A stretch of 64,000 nt of DNA, taken from assembly GCF_018320785.1 (NCBI RefSeq), contig NC_054867.1, positions 54,943,776-55,007,775 of the forward strand, read 5' to 3'. Each line of letters starts with the position of its first letter. Within the stretch, counting starts at the first letter, position 1. Source of the stretch: Cheilinus undulatus. Taxonomy: Eukaryota > Chordata > Actinopteri > Labriformes > Labridae. The position numbers and the translations under genes are program-made. The notes under the pieces are model-generated. The model saw only the letters and a program-made list of their open reading frames with translations, searched no databases and had not been told where the DNA came from. Shown here piece after piece: positions 48,880 to 59,360 of this stretch.

Positions 48880-50370
48880 CCTACAGCTCATTTAGGAAGT
48901 ATTCAGACCTCCTTCACCATTTACAGTCAACTAAAATCATTTTATTCTCATTAATCTACACCCAGAACCCATCATGACAAAGAAGAAACAGAATGTTACA
49001 ATGTTTTTGTGTATTTATCAAAAATAACACTAAAATATCACACTGACATCAGTATTGCCGCTGTCTTACCCTTCCTATCAAACCTGTGGGGGTCTAGGAA
49101 AAAAGCACCTAAAAAGATCATTTACAACCCGTCAATGAAACAATACTTAGAAGTGCTAAATCAGGGGTGTCCAACTCAGTCTCAGCAGGGGCCGGATTCT
49201 GAGTTTAATCTGAGTTAAAATCTGAGATAAAAAGTCAAACTTACTGGTTCAAATCGTCGAAATATGAAATTAAAAATCAACATCATGTTTTTAAAAAACA
49301 AAATAATGAGGAAAAACTTTGAAATTGTTTTTAATTATGAGTTTAAAGGTAAAAATATAAGATAAAATTTGAAATCATAAATTTAAAATGTTAAAATGAT
49401 GTGATTATATTCGAAATCATGAGTTTTAAAGGTCAAATTATGAGATAAAATTGAAATCCATGACTTACAAGGTCAAAATTATACAACATTATAATTTAAT
49501 GGGCTTAAAAGTTCAAAATATGAAATAAAATTTAGACGTTTAAAGGTCAAAACACGAGATAAAATTTGAAATAATGAGTTAAAAATGTCAAGACATGAGT
49601 TAAAATTTAAAACTGAATATAAAAGGTCAAAATATGACATAAAAAGTCAAAATCATAACTTAAAGTTGTAACTTTGCAAAATTGGAAATATTAAATGAAA
49701 AAAAAAATTGGTCCATCAGATGGCAGAATTTGTTTTGCCATCCTCTGGGACCTGATTACCAGGACCTCAGCTTTAGAGGGGTTCAACTGCACTCTTTTAT
49801 CATCAGTCATTAAAGCACAACTCTCCAGGCTCAGCGGCAGGTACAGTAGAGTGTCGTCAGCATACAGATGAAATAAAACACAGTGTCTGTGTTATGAAAG
49901 CAGGGTGCATCGTACCTAACGGGCACTAAGGCCATTCTCCGCGCTTGCTCAGTTTGACCCGACAACCATCTCTAGAAGAGTCCTGGTCGGTCCAAACTTC
50001 ATGTGAGAATTCTGGAGGTCACTGTTCTCTCAGGAACCTTCAGAGCAGCAGAAATGTTTTTGTAGTCTTCCCCAGATCTGTGACTGTCAACAATCCTCTC
50101 TCTGAGCTCTGCAGCTCCTTTGACCTTTGACCCCTAGTTTCTGCTCTGATATCACTGTCAGCTGTGAGGCCTTCTGTAGAGAGGTGTGAGCCTTTAGCAT
50201 CATGTCCAATCAGGTTAATTTAGCACAGGTGGACTCCAGTCAAGGTGTAGGAACATCTCAGCACAGATCAGAGAAATGGGAGGAGCCTGAGCTACATTTA
50301 CAAAGCTGATGCACGGCTCTGAATCCTGATGTCAGTGTGATATTTCAGTTTTTATTTTATTTTCATTTCA
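48880..50370 (-). pseudogene. Tc1-like transposon relic, deleted and interrupted
   Basis: Left part has AAGTATTCAGACCTCCTTCA-CC and an ACCCATCATGACAAAG arm. Right part (about 50145 back to 49920) reads on the minus strand ELRERIVDSHRSGEDYKNIS then ALKVPERTVTSRIL, the transposase HTH. The catalytic domain is missing and the centre is replaced by an hAT-like fragment (49160-49700) and an unassigned block (49710-49925). Confidence 0.8.
49160..49700 (+). mobile_element. Partial hAT-like element (GTGTCAAACTCA family), copy 3
   Basis: Left end CAGGGGTGTCCAACTCAGTC and GGGGCCGGATTCTGA, then the AAAGGTCAAAATATGA array. No right terminus found. Nested in the Tc1 relic. Confidence 0.7.
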
Positions 50371-50420
50371 GATTGTATAATAACATTTCTATACCGTTAC
50401 AGCTCTCTGGGGCTTTAAAG

Positions 50421-51456
50421 TGGGGTGTCAAACTCAAGGCCCGGGGGCCAAATCCGGCCCGTGGTGCTGTTATACCCGGCCCGGATATTTTTATTAGAAC
50501 TGGTCCAGCAGTATGAGGTCTGCAGATTTCCTCCAGTATAAAAATGAAAACTTAACTATGATGGTTTAGAACATCCTTGTTGAGTCATAAAAATTAGAAA
50601 AAGTAAACAGTAAACGTAAGGAATGTGGGAAAATTCATTTTTTCTCTATATTTTCAATTTTGCATCTCACAGTTAAGACCAAAAGTTATGGTTCTGACTT
50701 TTTATTTCATATTTCAACCTTTACATCTCATAACTTTTACTTCTTTTTTTTAAAGATTTATTTTTGGCCTTTATTTGTCAGGACAGTGGACAGAGTCGGA
50801 AACAGGGAAGAGAGCGGGTAGAGACATGCAGGAAGTAGTGCCACGGGCCGGATTCGAACCCGGGTTGCCTGCGCATGGTGTGCGCCTTAACCACTCGACC
50901 ACCGGCGCGCTGATAACTTTTACTTTTTAAATCCTATTTTGACCTTTTAAAGTCATGATTTTGACTTATATCTCACATTTTGACCTTTTTCAACTCCTAA
51001 CTTTCACTTTTATGTCATTTTTTGACCTTAAAAACTCATGATTATTAATTTTATTTCATATTTTGACACTTGAAATTCATTATTTCGATGTTTGCCTCAT
51101 ATTTTGACTGTAAAAAAAAATAATTTTGAATATTTTCTCAGTTTTTGCCTTTTCAGCTTCATGGTGTCAGTGTTCTGTCTCATATTTTGCTTTTTAAAAA
51201 CATTTTTTGACTTTAAATGCCATGTTTTTAACTTTTAAACATATAAGTTTGGCTTTTTATCTCAGATTTTGAGTTTTTAACTTATTATTTTCACCTTCTA
51301 ATTGCTAAATTATTTATCATCAGTTTTTTACCCCATAATTCATTTCTGGTGAAAATAAGGTTGGCATTTTATGGTTAAATCTTGACCCTGTTAGGCTCTC
51401 AGGTTAGACCCAAGTTCAGAATCTGGCCCCTGCTGGGACTGAGTTTGACACCCCTG
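50421..51456 (-). mobile_element. Non-autonomous hAT-like element (GTGTCAAACTCA family), copy 4, inverted
   Basis: TGGGGTGTCAAACTCAAGGC at the left and GGACTGAGTTTGACACCCCTG-like right end, flanked by CTTTAAAG and TTTTAAAT. Interior in reverse orientation to copies 1-3, with a SINE at 50745-50912. Confidence 0.83.
50745..50912 (-). mobile_element. tRNA-derived SINE with intact A and B box-like motifs
   Basis: Minus strand carries an A box-like TGGTCGAGTGG (50891-50901) and a B box GGTTCGAATCC (50850-50860), then a non-tRNA body and an AAATAAATCTTT tail. Pol III promoter motifs look usable. It is not a tRNA gene: no complete cloverleaf and it has the SINE body. Confidence 0.88.
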
Positions 51457-51558
51457 TTTTAAATCAACTCAAGGAAAATGGACCAAGATTTGACAAACCT
51501 TTCTGTCACTGCAGAAGTTTCATTTCCTGCTGATGTGTGTCTGTGTGCGTGCGTGCTG

Positions 51559-51602
51559 ATTTTGTACAGTGTGTGTGTGCATGTGTGTGTGTGTGTGTGT
51601 GA
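51559..51602. repeat. (TG)n microsatellite
   Basis: Imperfect GTGTGTGT tract about 45 bp long upstream of c1qa. Confidence 0.85.
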
Positions 51603-51659
51603 AGGAAAAAATCGGAGGATAACAAGAAGTCTTAATTTGTTCACCAAAAGAGGAAACCC

Positions 51660-51710
51660 CGTCCTCTGCTGTGCAGCTCCAAATCTCTGCTGGTGAGACT
51701 GAGAGGACTG
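51660..51710 (+). other. c1qa: Possible non-coding exon 1 of c1qa
   Basis: A good donor GAGGACTG|GTGAGTAAAA at 51710/51711 precedes the acceptor TTAAATATCAG ending at 52574, 17 nt upstream of the coding ATG. The second C1q gene has the same arrangement. The exon's 5' limit is unknown. Confidence 0.4.
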
Positions 51711-52591
51711 GTGAGTAAAACATTTAGTCTCATATTAACCTGGAACAACATTACCGTATGTTCAGGGAGAAACTTTTGGATATATGTGAATGAATTTTGT
51801 GTATTGTGTTTGATTGAGCTGTGCAAAAATACCAAAACAGCATACTCTAGATTTCCTCTTATGAACACAAATAATTCAGGTCTGAACTCGTCACACTCTG
51901 CCTTGGTATTCCTCCTGCAGAACGACGCTTACTTCTGTTTGTTTCTGTTTATTTCTGTTTATTTCAAACGTGTGGAGCATTGAATCATTCTGCTACATGA
52001 CTTTAACTTTAGCTGCTAACATCAGCTATCTTATTTATTTGCATTTAATTTTTTTTTTGACTGGTGTTTTTCTGTAACATGCACTTAAAAATAAAGCTTC
52101 CTTTAAAAAGCCAGCATAAACTTTTCATGTCCACATTTTAGAATAATTTCTGAGTCTGTATTTTAGTTTTTATCAATATAAAGGCATTATGTCCTGCAGC
52201 TATCAGACCTCTCAGGGGGATAAAGGGGGAAGCTTTCAGGGGCCCATGGAGGTCAGAGAATCATGGTCCCCTGAAAGTTAAGCTGTGAAAACTGTATATA
52301 CTGTATGATTTTATCTGAATAACACTCAAAACTCCAAATATATTTTTATGTCTTTATGCTTAAGTATATAGCTTTCTTAATAGTGTAAAAGACTTCTTTA
52401 AACAGAATTAAATGGGTTCAAAGTGGAAATAAAGGGATTAACAGAGGAAAGAAATAAGCCTTAAAACTAAGGTCTCAGTGGGAATTTAAAACCTCTTTAA
52501 GGTGTTATTTTAATATTTCTAATAATTTTCTGTCTTATCGTCATGACGACCTTCTTTCTCTCCTTAAATATCAGTGACAGTGTTTCAGACC

Positions 52592-55500
52592 ATGGGAGTT
52601 TATTATGGGATGTTGGTTCTGGTGGGCGTGGCCTCACTTCTGACCTCTGTCCAATGTGACGTGAGCTGCAGAGGAACTGACGGACACGTAGGAGTTAACG
52701 GAGCCCCAGGCAGAAATGGATTACCTGGAGCGAAGGGAGAGAAAGGAGAGCCAGGTAAGCACTTTCTAAACACACAGACATGAATGTTGTTCGCCCCCTA
52801 GTGGACAAAAATATTACTCACCAGATATTTTCCTCCCAGCTGCGATGGTGGAAGGATTAGATCCGGACAACCTCCTTAGGTTGAAGGGGGAGGCTGGGAG
52901 TCAAGGTCCGCAAGGTCCTACAGGTCCTAAAGGTTACCGTGGAGTTCTGGGAGAAGCTGGTCGCCCAGGAAACCCTGGTCGTCCCGGGCCAAACGGAAGA
53001 AACATTGGCCAAGGTAAAGAGTCAACTTTTCAGACTACATACAGTATATCATGCGTAACTCGCTTATAAAATAAATATTTATTATTTATTTGACCACAGG
53101 AAAAGGAACTTGTTATTGGTTGAAAAGGAAATAAGGGAAACTCCTGACTGAATCTATTAATGCCATCAGCTATTTAGTTTATACCTACATGACTGAAACC
53201 AAGACAGAAACCCTCGTTCCAGACGCCTCCCTGATCAGACGTCTGTTCTGATGAATGACTCATTATTTAGTATGTAAAGTAAATAAACAGCATAGTTTCT
53301 GTCTGTTCTCTTTTAGGGGGACGACGCCTCCAGCAGCAGACGCATTCAGCTTTCTCAGTGAAGAGGACAGAAAGAACATATCCTCCCTACAACCAGGTTC
53401 AGTTTAACTCTCTCTGAATCCTGACATACACCATTTATCCATCCAAACATCCTTCCATCCATCCAAACATCCATCCATCCATCCAAACATTTATCCATCC
53501 ATTCATCCATCCATCCAAACATCCATCCATCCATCCAAACATTTATCCATCCATTCATCCATCCAAACATCCATCCATCCATCCATCCAAACATCCATCC
53601 ATCCATTCATCCATCCATCCATCTATTATCCATCCATCATACATCCATCCATTATACATCCTTCCATCTATTATCTATCCATTCATCCATTCATGTATTC
53701 ATCCATCCATCAATCCATCATCCATCCATCCATCCATCTGAACATCCATATAAGCATCCATCACCCATAATCCATCCAAACATCCATCCATCCATCATCC
53801 ATCCATCCATCAGAAGGTATAAAAGTGCACAGTAAAGTGAGACTTTATGACTGAGTAAAACTGCAGGTTACCTTTGTTTAAAAATCTACTAATCTAATCG
53901 TGGTTTACGTTGATGTTTTAGATTGTCAACCAGTGGACCACCGTGGTCAATAATCCCGGGGACTTTGACACAACCACGGGTCAGTTCACATGCAGAATAC
54001 CTGGAGTTTACTACTTCAACTTCCACTCTACTGCAAAGGTAACACAGCTCTTTTTTCACTCTATTATATGATCATCAAACCTGTTTTTTTTTTTTTTAGA
54101 AATGAATACACTGTATAAGTTTAGATTTTGGAATGTGTTGTATGTCTGAGTTACTTTAAGGTTTCAGTTTCATCAGATAAATGTCCATTTATTGGTGGTC
54201 TGGCACAAGATAAAACAAAATTTATAATTTTGCTGATGAATCATCACATACATGAGTTTACATCATAACTGTAACTTCATTATTGTCCTTTATGTGTCTT
54301 TTAGGCCAGCATCTGTCTGAATATTGTCAGTCAGGCTCTGCCAAACAAGCTGGGATTCTGTGATTACAACAAGAACCAGGATCAGGTCAGTGCTGAGGGT
54401 TAAAGAGTCTGAAGATTCATTCACATTCTCTCTGGTTACCTCCAGAAACAAGACAAATCAACAAGAAGAGGATGCATCCACTGAGATTTATACAGCTATT
54501 GTTCTGCCAGATAAACTTCTGCTCGTCATCATCTTGTTTGTTTTAGTTCAGATATATTTTATGGCTTTCTGCCGTTATTTCATGTACAGTGACAGGAATA
54601 GATTCAGAACATGTGGAGAGAGAGTGGGAATGACATGCAGGAAAGGAGTCACAGGTCAGATTTGACCCGGCTTTAAGGTCAAAAGATCCTGTAGGTAACC
54701 AGTAAAGCACAGTTGTTCAGGTTTTTTTCCTGATAACTTTATTCCCGGTGAGGCCGGCTGCAGTTGGTAGAGAGAACAGCTGTTTGGTCCCTCTCAGCTT
54801 CCTCAGACCTGGAAATTTTTTTTCCTGAGACCTGACACCTCTTTTTCCTGATGCCAGTTATTCATGAGATCTGACACCTTTTTTCCTGAGACCTGACACC
54901 TTTTTTCCTGACACCCCTTTCTGAGACCTTTTTTCCTGACACCTACTATTCCTAAGACCTGTCACCTTTTTTCCTGACGCCAATTATTCCTGAGATCTGA
55001 CACTTTTTTTCCTGAGACCTGACACCTTTTTTCCTGACACCCTTTCCTGAGACCTGACACCTCTTTTTCCTGATGCCTTTTTTCCTGACACCTACTATTC
55101 CTAAGACCTGTCACCTTTTTTTCCTGACGCCAATTATTCCTGAGACCTGACACCTTTTTTCTTGATGCCTATTATTCCTGAGATCTGACAGCTTTTTTCT
55201 CACGACCTGACGGCTTTTTCATGTGACACCTTACTCCTTACTCTTTACCTGCGGGTGTTCTAAAATGTACACTGTACACAGGTCAGATTTGAACCTGGGA
55301 CACTCTGGGTCATGGGGTGCATCATAACTGCTTGGTCATGTGTTTGTGTAAAGTTAGGAGAAAATCCTCCAGAGTAACGGCTCTAGCTATCACCAACTTA
55401 ATCAGCTGCCATAGTAGCAGTTCTGTTTGAGAGAGCAGAAACAGAAGTTTAGCGCCATCTTTTATTGGGTGTGTAGAAAAAGAGAGAGGCCTTGGCTGCT

Positions 55501-56010
55501 GGTTAAACACCACTGCTCCTGTCGTTTTTTTCACTTGCCCTGAGCGGGCTTTCAGCACACCTGGCCCAGCATTGGATAAGGGGAGTTTTACCATCGACAT
55601 CCTGCTGTCAGTGTGTAGAAGGGATGGAAACAAGGACACGTCATATGATAGAACAGTTCAGCCTGGTGTGTTTTTGGCTTGACTCCTCAGAAGGAGTTTT
55701 CTTTTTTCTTCTGTTGTTGTTTTTATATTTATTTATTGTTCAGAGGGAGAACCGCTATAGCATCAGCAAACATCAGCATTTAGAAGCTGTGCAGGTTTCT
55801 CCTTAGATTTGTAGACTGTTTCTTCCTCATTGTCTGGGATTTTCTGTCATGTTTCAGACTCTGTCGGGCGGCGTGGTGTTGGAGCTGGCGGTGGATCAGC
55901 AGGTTTGGCTCGAGTCGTTCAGGGACCAGCAGACGGCCGCTGATGCAGCAGACAATAGAGATAAAATGATCATCTTTAACGGCTTCCTGCTCTTCTACAA
56001 CACAGAATAA
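52592..56010 (+). CDS. c1qa: Complement C1q subcomponent, A chain
   Basis: Exons 52592-52754, 52840-53013, 53317-53396, 53922-54038, 54305-54385 and 55858-56010 join in phase to 768 nt, 255 aa (human C1qA 245). Secreted chain of the C1q recognition molecule of the classical complement pathway. Residues 1-22 form a signal peptide ([16 protein letters not shown]...), then an N-terminal Cys (DVSC) for interchain disulfide, a Gly-X-Y collagen region to about 112 with a non-collagenous break ([16 protein letters not shown]) where human C1qA has its kink, and a gC1q globular domain with [22 protein letters not shown] and [14 protein letters not shown] and the C-terminal pattern favour the A chain. 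The start was placed at ACCATGGGA; an upstream in-frame GTG at 52574 is not a start. The gC1q domain is split by two introns, unlike the single-exon domain I recall for mammals. Confidence 0.92.
53425..53815. repeat. (CATC)n tetranucleotide array in c1qa intron 4
   Basis: Imperfect CATCCATCCATCCAAACATC array of nearly 400 bp. The minus-strand MDGWMDGW frame is a by-product. Confidence 0.95.
54545..54665 (-). mobile_element. Diverged SINE copy in c1qa intron 6
   Basis: Matches the body of the SINEs at 33549 and 50745 (GTGGGAATGACATGCAGGAA, then CAGGTCAGATTTGACCCGG as a decayed B box). Confidence 0.6.
54815..55400 (+). repeat. Direct duplication, left copy: CCTGAGACCTGACACC array plus 140-bp block
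   Basis: A ~22-bp array CCTGAGACCTGACACCTTTT (54815-55215) followed by a ~140-bp block from GTTCTAAAATGTACACTGTA to CTCTAGCTATCACCA. The same order recurs at 57580-58205. The two copies flank the last c1qa exon. The 140-bp block also looks SINE-derived (GGTCAGATTTGAACCTGGG). Confidence 0.9.
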
Positions 56011-56824
56011 AGTTCTGTCATCCTGCAGATGTTTCAGAGCAGGATCTTCATCATAACTCAGTGTTACTGTTTGACACCTTCTTTTTGAAATGTGGCTCAC
56101 ATATCCACTTTTTAAACTCATGAAATGCTCCTTTAATGTTGTCTGAATGCTTGACCACCTAAACTTTGTAGACATGCTTTGGTGTTGTTTATAAGCTCTG
56201 ATATTAAAACTCCTTTTTAATGTCATCTTCATTCATTAAACTTTAATCAAATAAATGAAGATAAAACTTGTCGTCCATTTCTATCATGAAGTCGTGTTTA
56301 ATGCACAGTTATTCAAAGATCGACTAAAACTGTTCTACTGCAGAAATAAACAACTATGGGAGATACATAAATAAAATTTATAACAGTTTAACATCTGCAA
56401 GATGATTTCAGTTCCACTTTAATAGATTTACATTTTCCACAGTCAGCAGAGTTAAAAATGCCTCATAGGCATTCTGCTGTTTGTCTTTTTATGTTGACAT
56501 TCATCCAGACTGGTGGTTCCATTCCTTTCCTCCTTTGAGTCCCCCTGGACTTGTATCATAGCAGAGCTGGGGCCCCCAGCACCCACACAGACAATGGTTT
56601 ACACATACAGTACATGTGAGAAATTATCATGAGTAATCGTTGTCATTGTTCATTATAAACAAAATTACCCAGAGACCTTTGCATGAGCTCGAGCTAGAAC
56701 TAGTGTATTTATTACCAACAGAGTTGGAGTAAAAACACGGATGAAATTCTGTGGGAGTAAAACTTTGAACACACCCACTTAAGTTTTAATTTAGCTGCCA
56801 TCACTCATGGACGGTAACCGCTGC
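56011..56824 (+). other. c1qa 3' UTR and flank
   Basis: Carries the poly(A) signal at 56250-56255. No other gene recognised. Confidence 0.5.
56250..56255 (+). terminator. Candidate c1qa poly(A) signal AATAAA
   Basis: First AATAAA after the stop at 56010, giving a 3' UTR of about 260 nt. Confidence 0.6.
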
Positions 56825-57578
56825 AGCTCGTTAGCTGTCCTTGCTGCAGCTTGTTAGATGTCCTAGCTGTAACTCATTAGCTGTCCTAGCTGTAGCTCGT
56901 TAGCTGTCCTAGCTGCAGCTTGTTAGATGTCCTAGCTGTAACTCATTAGCTGTCCTAGCTGTAGCTCGTTAGCTGTCCTAGCTGCAGCTTGTTAGATGTA
57001 CTAGCTGTAGCTCGTTAGCTGTCCTAGCTGCAGCTTGTTAGATGTCCTAGCTGTAGCTTGTTAGCTGTCCAAGCTGTTGCTTGTTAGCTGTCCTAGCTGT
57101 AGCTCATTAGCTGTCCTAGCTGTAGCTTGTTAGCTGTCCTAGCTGTAGCTCATTAGCTGTCCTAGCTGTAGCTCGTTAGCTGTCCTAGCTGCAGCTTGTT
57201 AGCTGTCCTAGCTGTAGCTCATTAGCTGTCCTAGCTGTAGCTTGTTAGCTGTCCTAGCTGTAACTCGTTAGCTGTCCTAGCTGTAGCTTGTTAGCTGTCC
57301 TAGCTGTAGCTCATTAGCTGTCCTAGCTGAAGCTTGTTAGCTTTCCAAGTTGTTGCTTGTTAGCTGTCCTAGCTGTAGCTCATTAGCTGTCCTAGCTGTA
57401 GCTTGTTAGCTGTCCTAGCTGTAGCTTGTTAGCTGTCCTAGCTGTAACTCGTTAGCTGTCCTAGCTGTAGCTTGTTAGCTGTCCTAGCTGTAGCTCATTA
57501 GCTGTCCTAGCTGTAGCTTGTTAGATGTCCTAGCTGTAGCTTGTTAGCTGTCCTAGCTGTAGATCGTTAGCTGTCCCA
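56825..57578. repeat. 23-bp minisatellite TAGCTGTCCTAGCTGTAGCT
   Basis: About 33 units of TAGCTGTCCTAGCTGTAGCTCGT with CAT/TGT variants and several exact multi-unit blocks (higher-order repetition). Directly abuts the right copy of the CCTGAGACC array. Confidence 0.95.
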
Positions 57579-57579
57579 G

Positions 57580-58205
57580 CACCTTTTTTCCTGAGACCTG
57601 ACACCTTTTTCCTGAAGCCTTTTTTCCTCAGAACTGACACCTTTTTTCCCTACACTTTTTTCCTGACGCCTATTGTTCCTGAGATCTGACATCTTTTTCC
57701 AGAAACCTGACACCTCTTTTTCCTTTCGCCTTTTTTCCTCAGACTTGACACCTTTTTTCCTGAAACCTGACATATTTTTTCCTAAGACCTGACACCATTT
57801 TCCTGGCGCCTTTTTCCTGAAACCTGACACCTCTTTTTCCTGACGCCTTTTTTCCTCAGACCTGACACTTGTTTTCCCCAACACTTATTTCCTGACGCCT
57901 ATTATTCCTGAGACCTGACACCTTTTTTTCTTGAAACCTGACACCTTTTCTCCTGATGCCTTTTTCCTGAGACCTGACACCTCTTTTCTTGAAACCTGTA
58001 ACCTTTTTCCCTGAGACCTGATGCTTTTTCATATGTCCCCTGACTCCTCACTCCGAGACCTGCGAATGTTCTAAAATATACACCGTACACAGGCCAGATT
58101 TGACCCTGGGACACCACGGGTCATGGGGTGCATCATAACTGCTTGGTCATGTGTTTGTGTAAAGTTAGGAGAAAATCCTCCAGAGTAACGGCTCTAGCTA
58201 TCACC
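57580..58205 (+). repeat. Direct duplication, right copy
   Basis: CCTGAGACCTGACACCTTTT array (57580-58030), then the block from 58069 (GTTCTAAAATATACACCGTA) to about 58205, over 90% identical by eye to 55256-55395. The last 80 bp are virtually identical. Confidence 0.9.
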
Positions 58206-59059
58206 AGCTTTGAGAATAAACAGTACTCAGAAAGTCTGCAGCAGTGCTGAGATAATTTAGGACGTTAAAGGTGTGTCCATGTTTCTCTGGCCCTCTCAGA
58301 GGGTAATCAATATGGAAGTGAAACATTTGTGTTTTTATGAACTTCTTCTTTCTTGCCAACTTCTGTCACTTTCTTCACATCCTCAGCTGAACTCTTCCTT
58401 TAGTTTTTCTGTTTTTATATGTTTGATTGGGAAATCTTTCTCTAGAAAAATGCTAGTCAAAGGTTGAAGGGGTCAGAGCAGAGGTTTCATTCTCTCCCCC
58501 CAGCCCTCGACCCGACCCCGCAGTCAGGTCACTGAGCTCCCTCCGCAAAAGACGCCCAGCTTTTACCCAACATTTTTTAAGTGTGGTCTTTTTTCTTCTC
58601 AGTAATGTCTGACAGTGCAGGCTGTTACTCCTTTGTATAAAAACAGAGGAAAATCACAAACATCACAGGTTAAGGGTCTTACTCCATTCACTAACTCGAT
58701 CAAAAAGTCAGAAAAAATGCAAATTTATAAGATCAGCAGCATCCTTAGTGTCAGAGTGTTTATACCAGGGTGGGACGTCAGCATATCTGGGTCTTTTCAA
58801 CCTACCGGCCACTGGTAAAGAAGAAACAGAACAAATGTCCAAATAGTGCAGTCCAGCGCTCAAAATAATGCAAGTAAACTCAGTTTAACCATAGTAAAAA
58901 TATTGTTCATACATGGGGATATTATGGATCAAAAACACATTAAAATGCATGGATATTTGTAAAAAGTGATGCAACATTTGTTACTTTGCTAGTTGGTTAA
59001 AGGGGGGCCCCTGGTAATATTCTTTCTGAAGGCCCCTAAAGCCCTAGCTACACCCCTGC
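58206..59059. other. Intergenic, no gene recognised
   Basis: No convincing coding or repeat structure. Confidence 0.4.
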
Positions 59060-59245
59060 ATACCCAGGGATCAAACTTTATTTCAATCAGTGTCTTAAAA
59101 TATGTAATCTATGTAGATGATACACATTTATTTTACTCCAGTAAGAATTTAAAGGAACTTTAGTCTAATGTAGAAAGAGAGCTGGGAAATCGCAAAACTT
59201 GGTTCGATGGCATAATTTATTTCTAAATATTAAGAAAAATAAATT
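59060..59245 (+). pseudogene. LINE reverse-transcriptase relic with YVDD box
   Basis: Plus-strand translation gives YVDDTHLFYSS then, after stops, ERELGNRKTWFD, resembling the YADDT catalytic block and following segment of L2/Rex reverse transcriptases. Confidence 0.6.
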
Positions 59246-59360
59246 TATGGGTTTTTAGGAATGAAAAGGAAACTGCTGGTGATTTTGAATTAAAAACTAG
59301 TTAGGCTGGCACTGGAAGAGATTTTGAGACCAAATTCCTATATATGTATTTAAGTATATA

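Noticed and set aside
50845-50905. Possible tRNA gene
   Set aside because: A and B box motifs are present, but the sequence continues into a SINE body and tail and has close copies at 33549 and 54545.
52574-52591. Earlier start for c1qa
   Set aside because: The upstream codon is GTG at a likely splice acceptor; the ATG at 52592 begins a good signal peptide.
53355-53606. MDGWMDGW-repeat frame
   Set aside because: Reverse strand of a CATC microsatellite.
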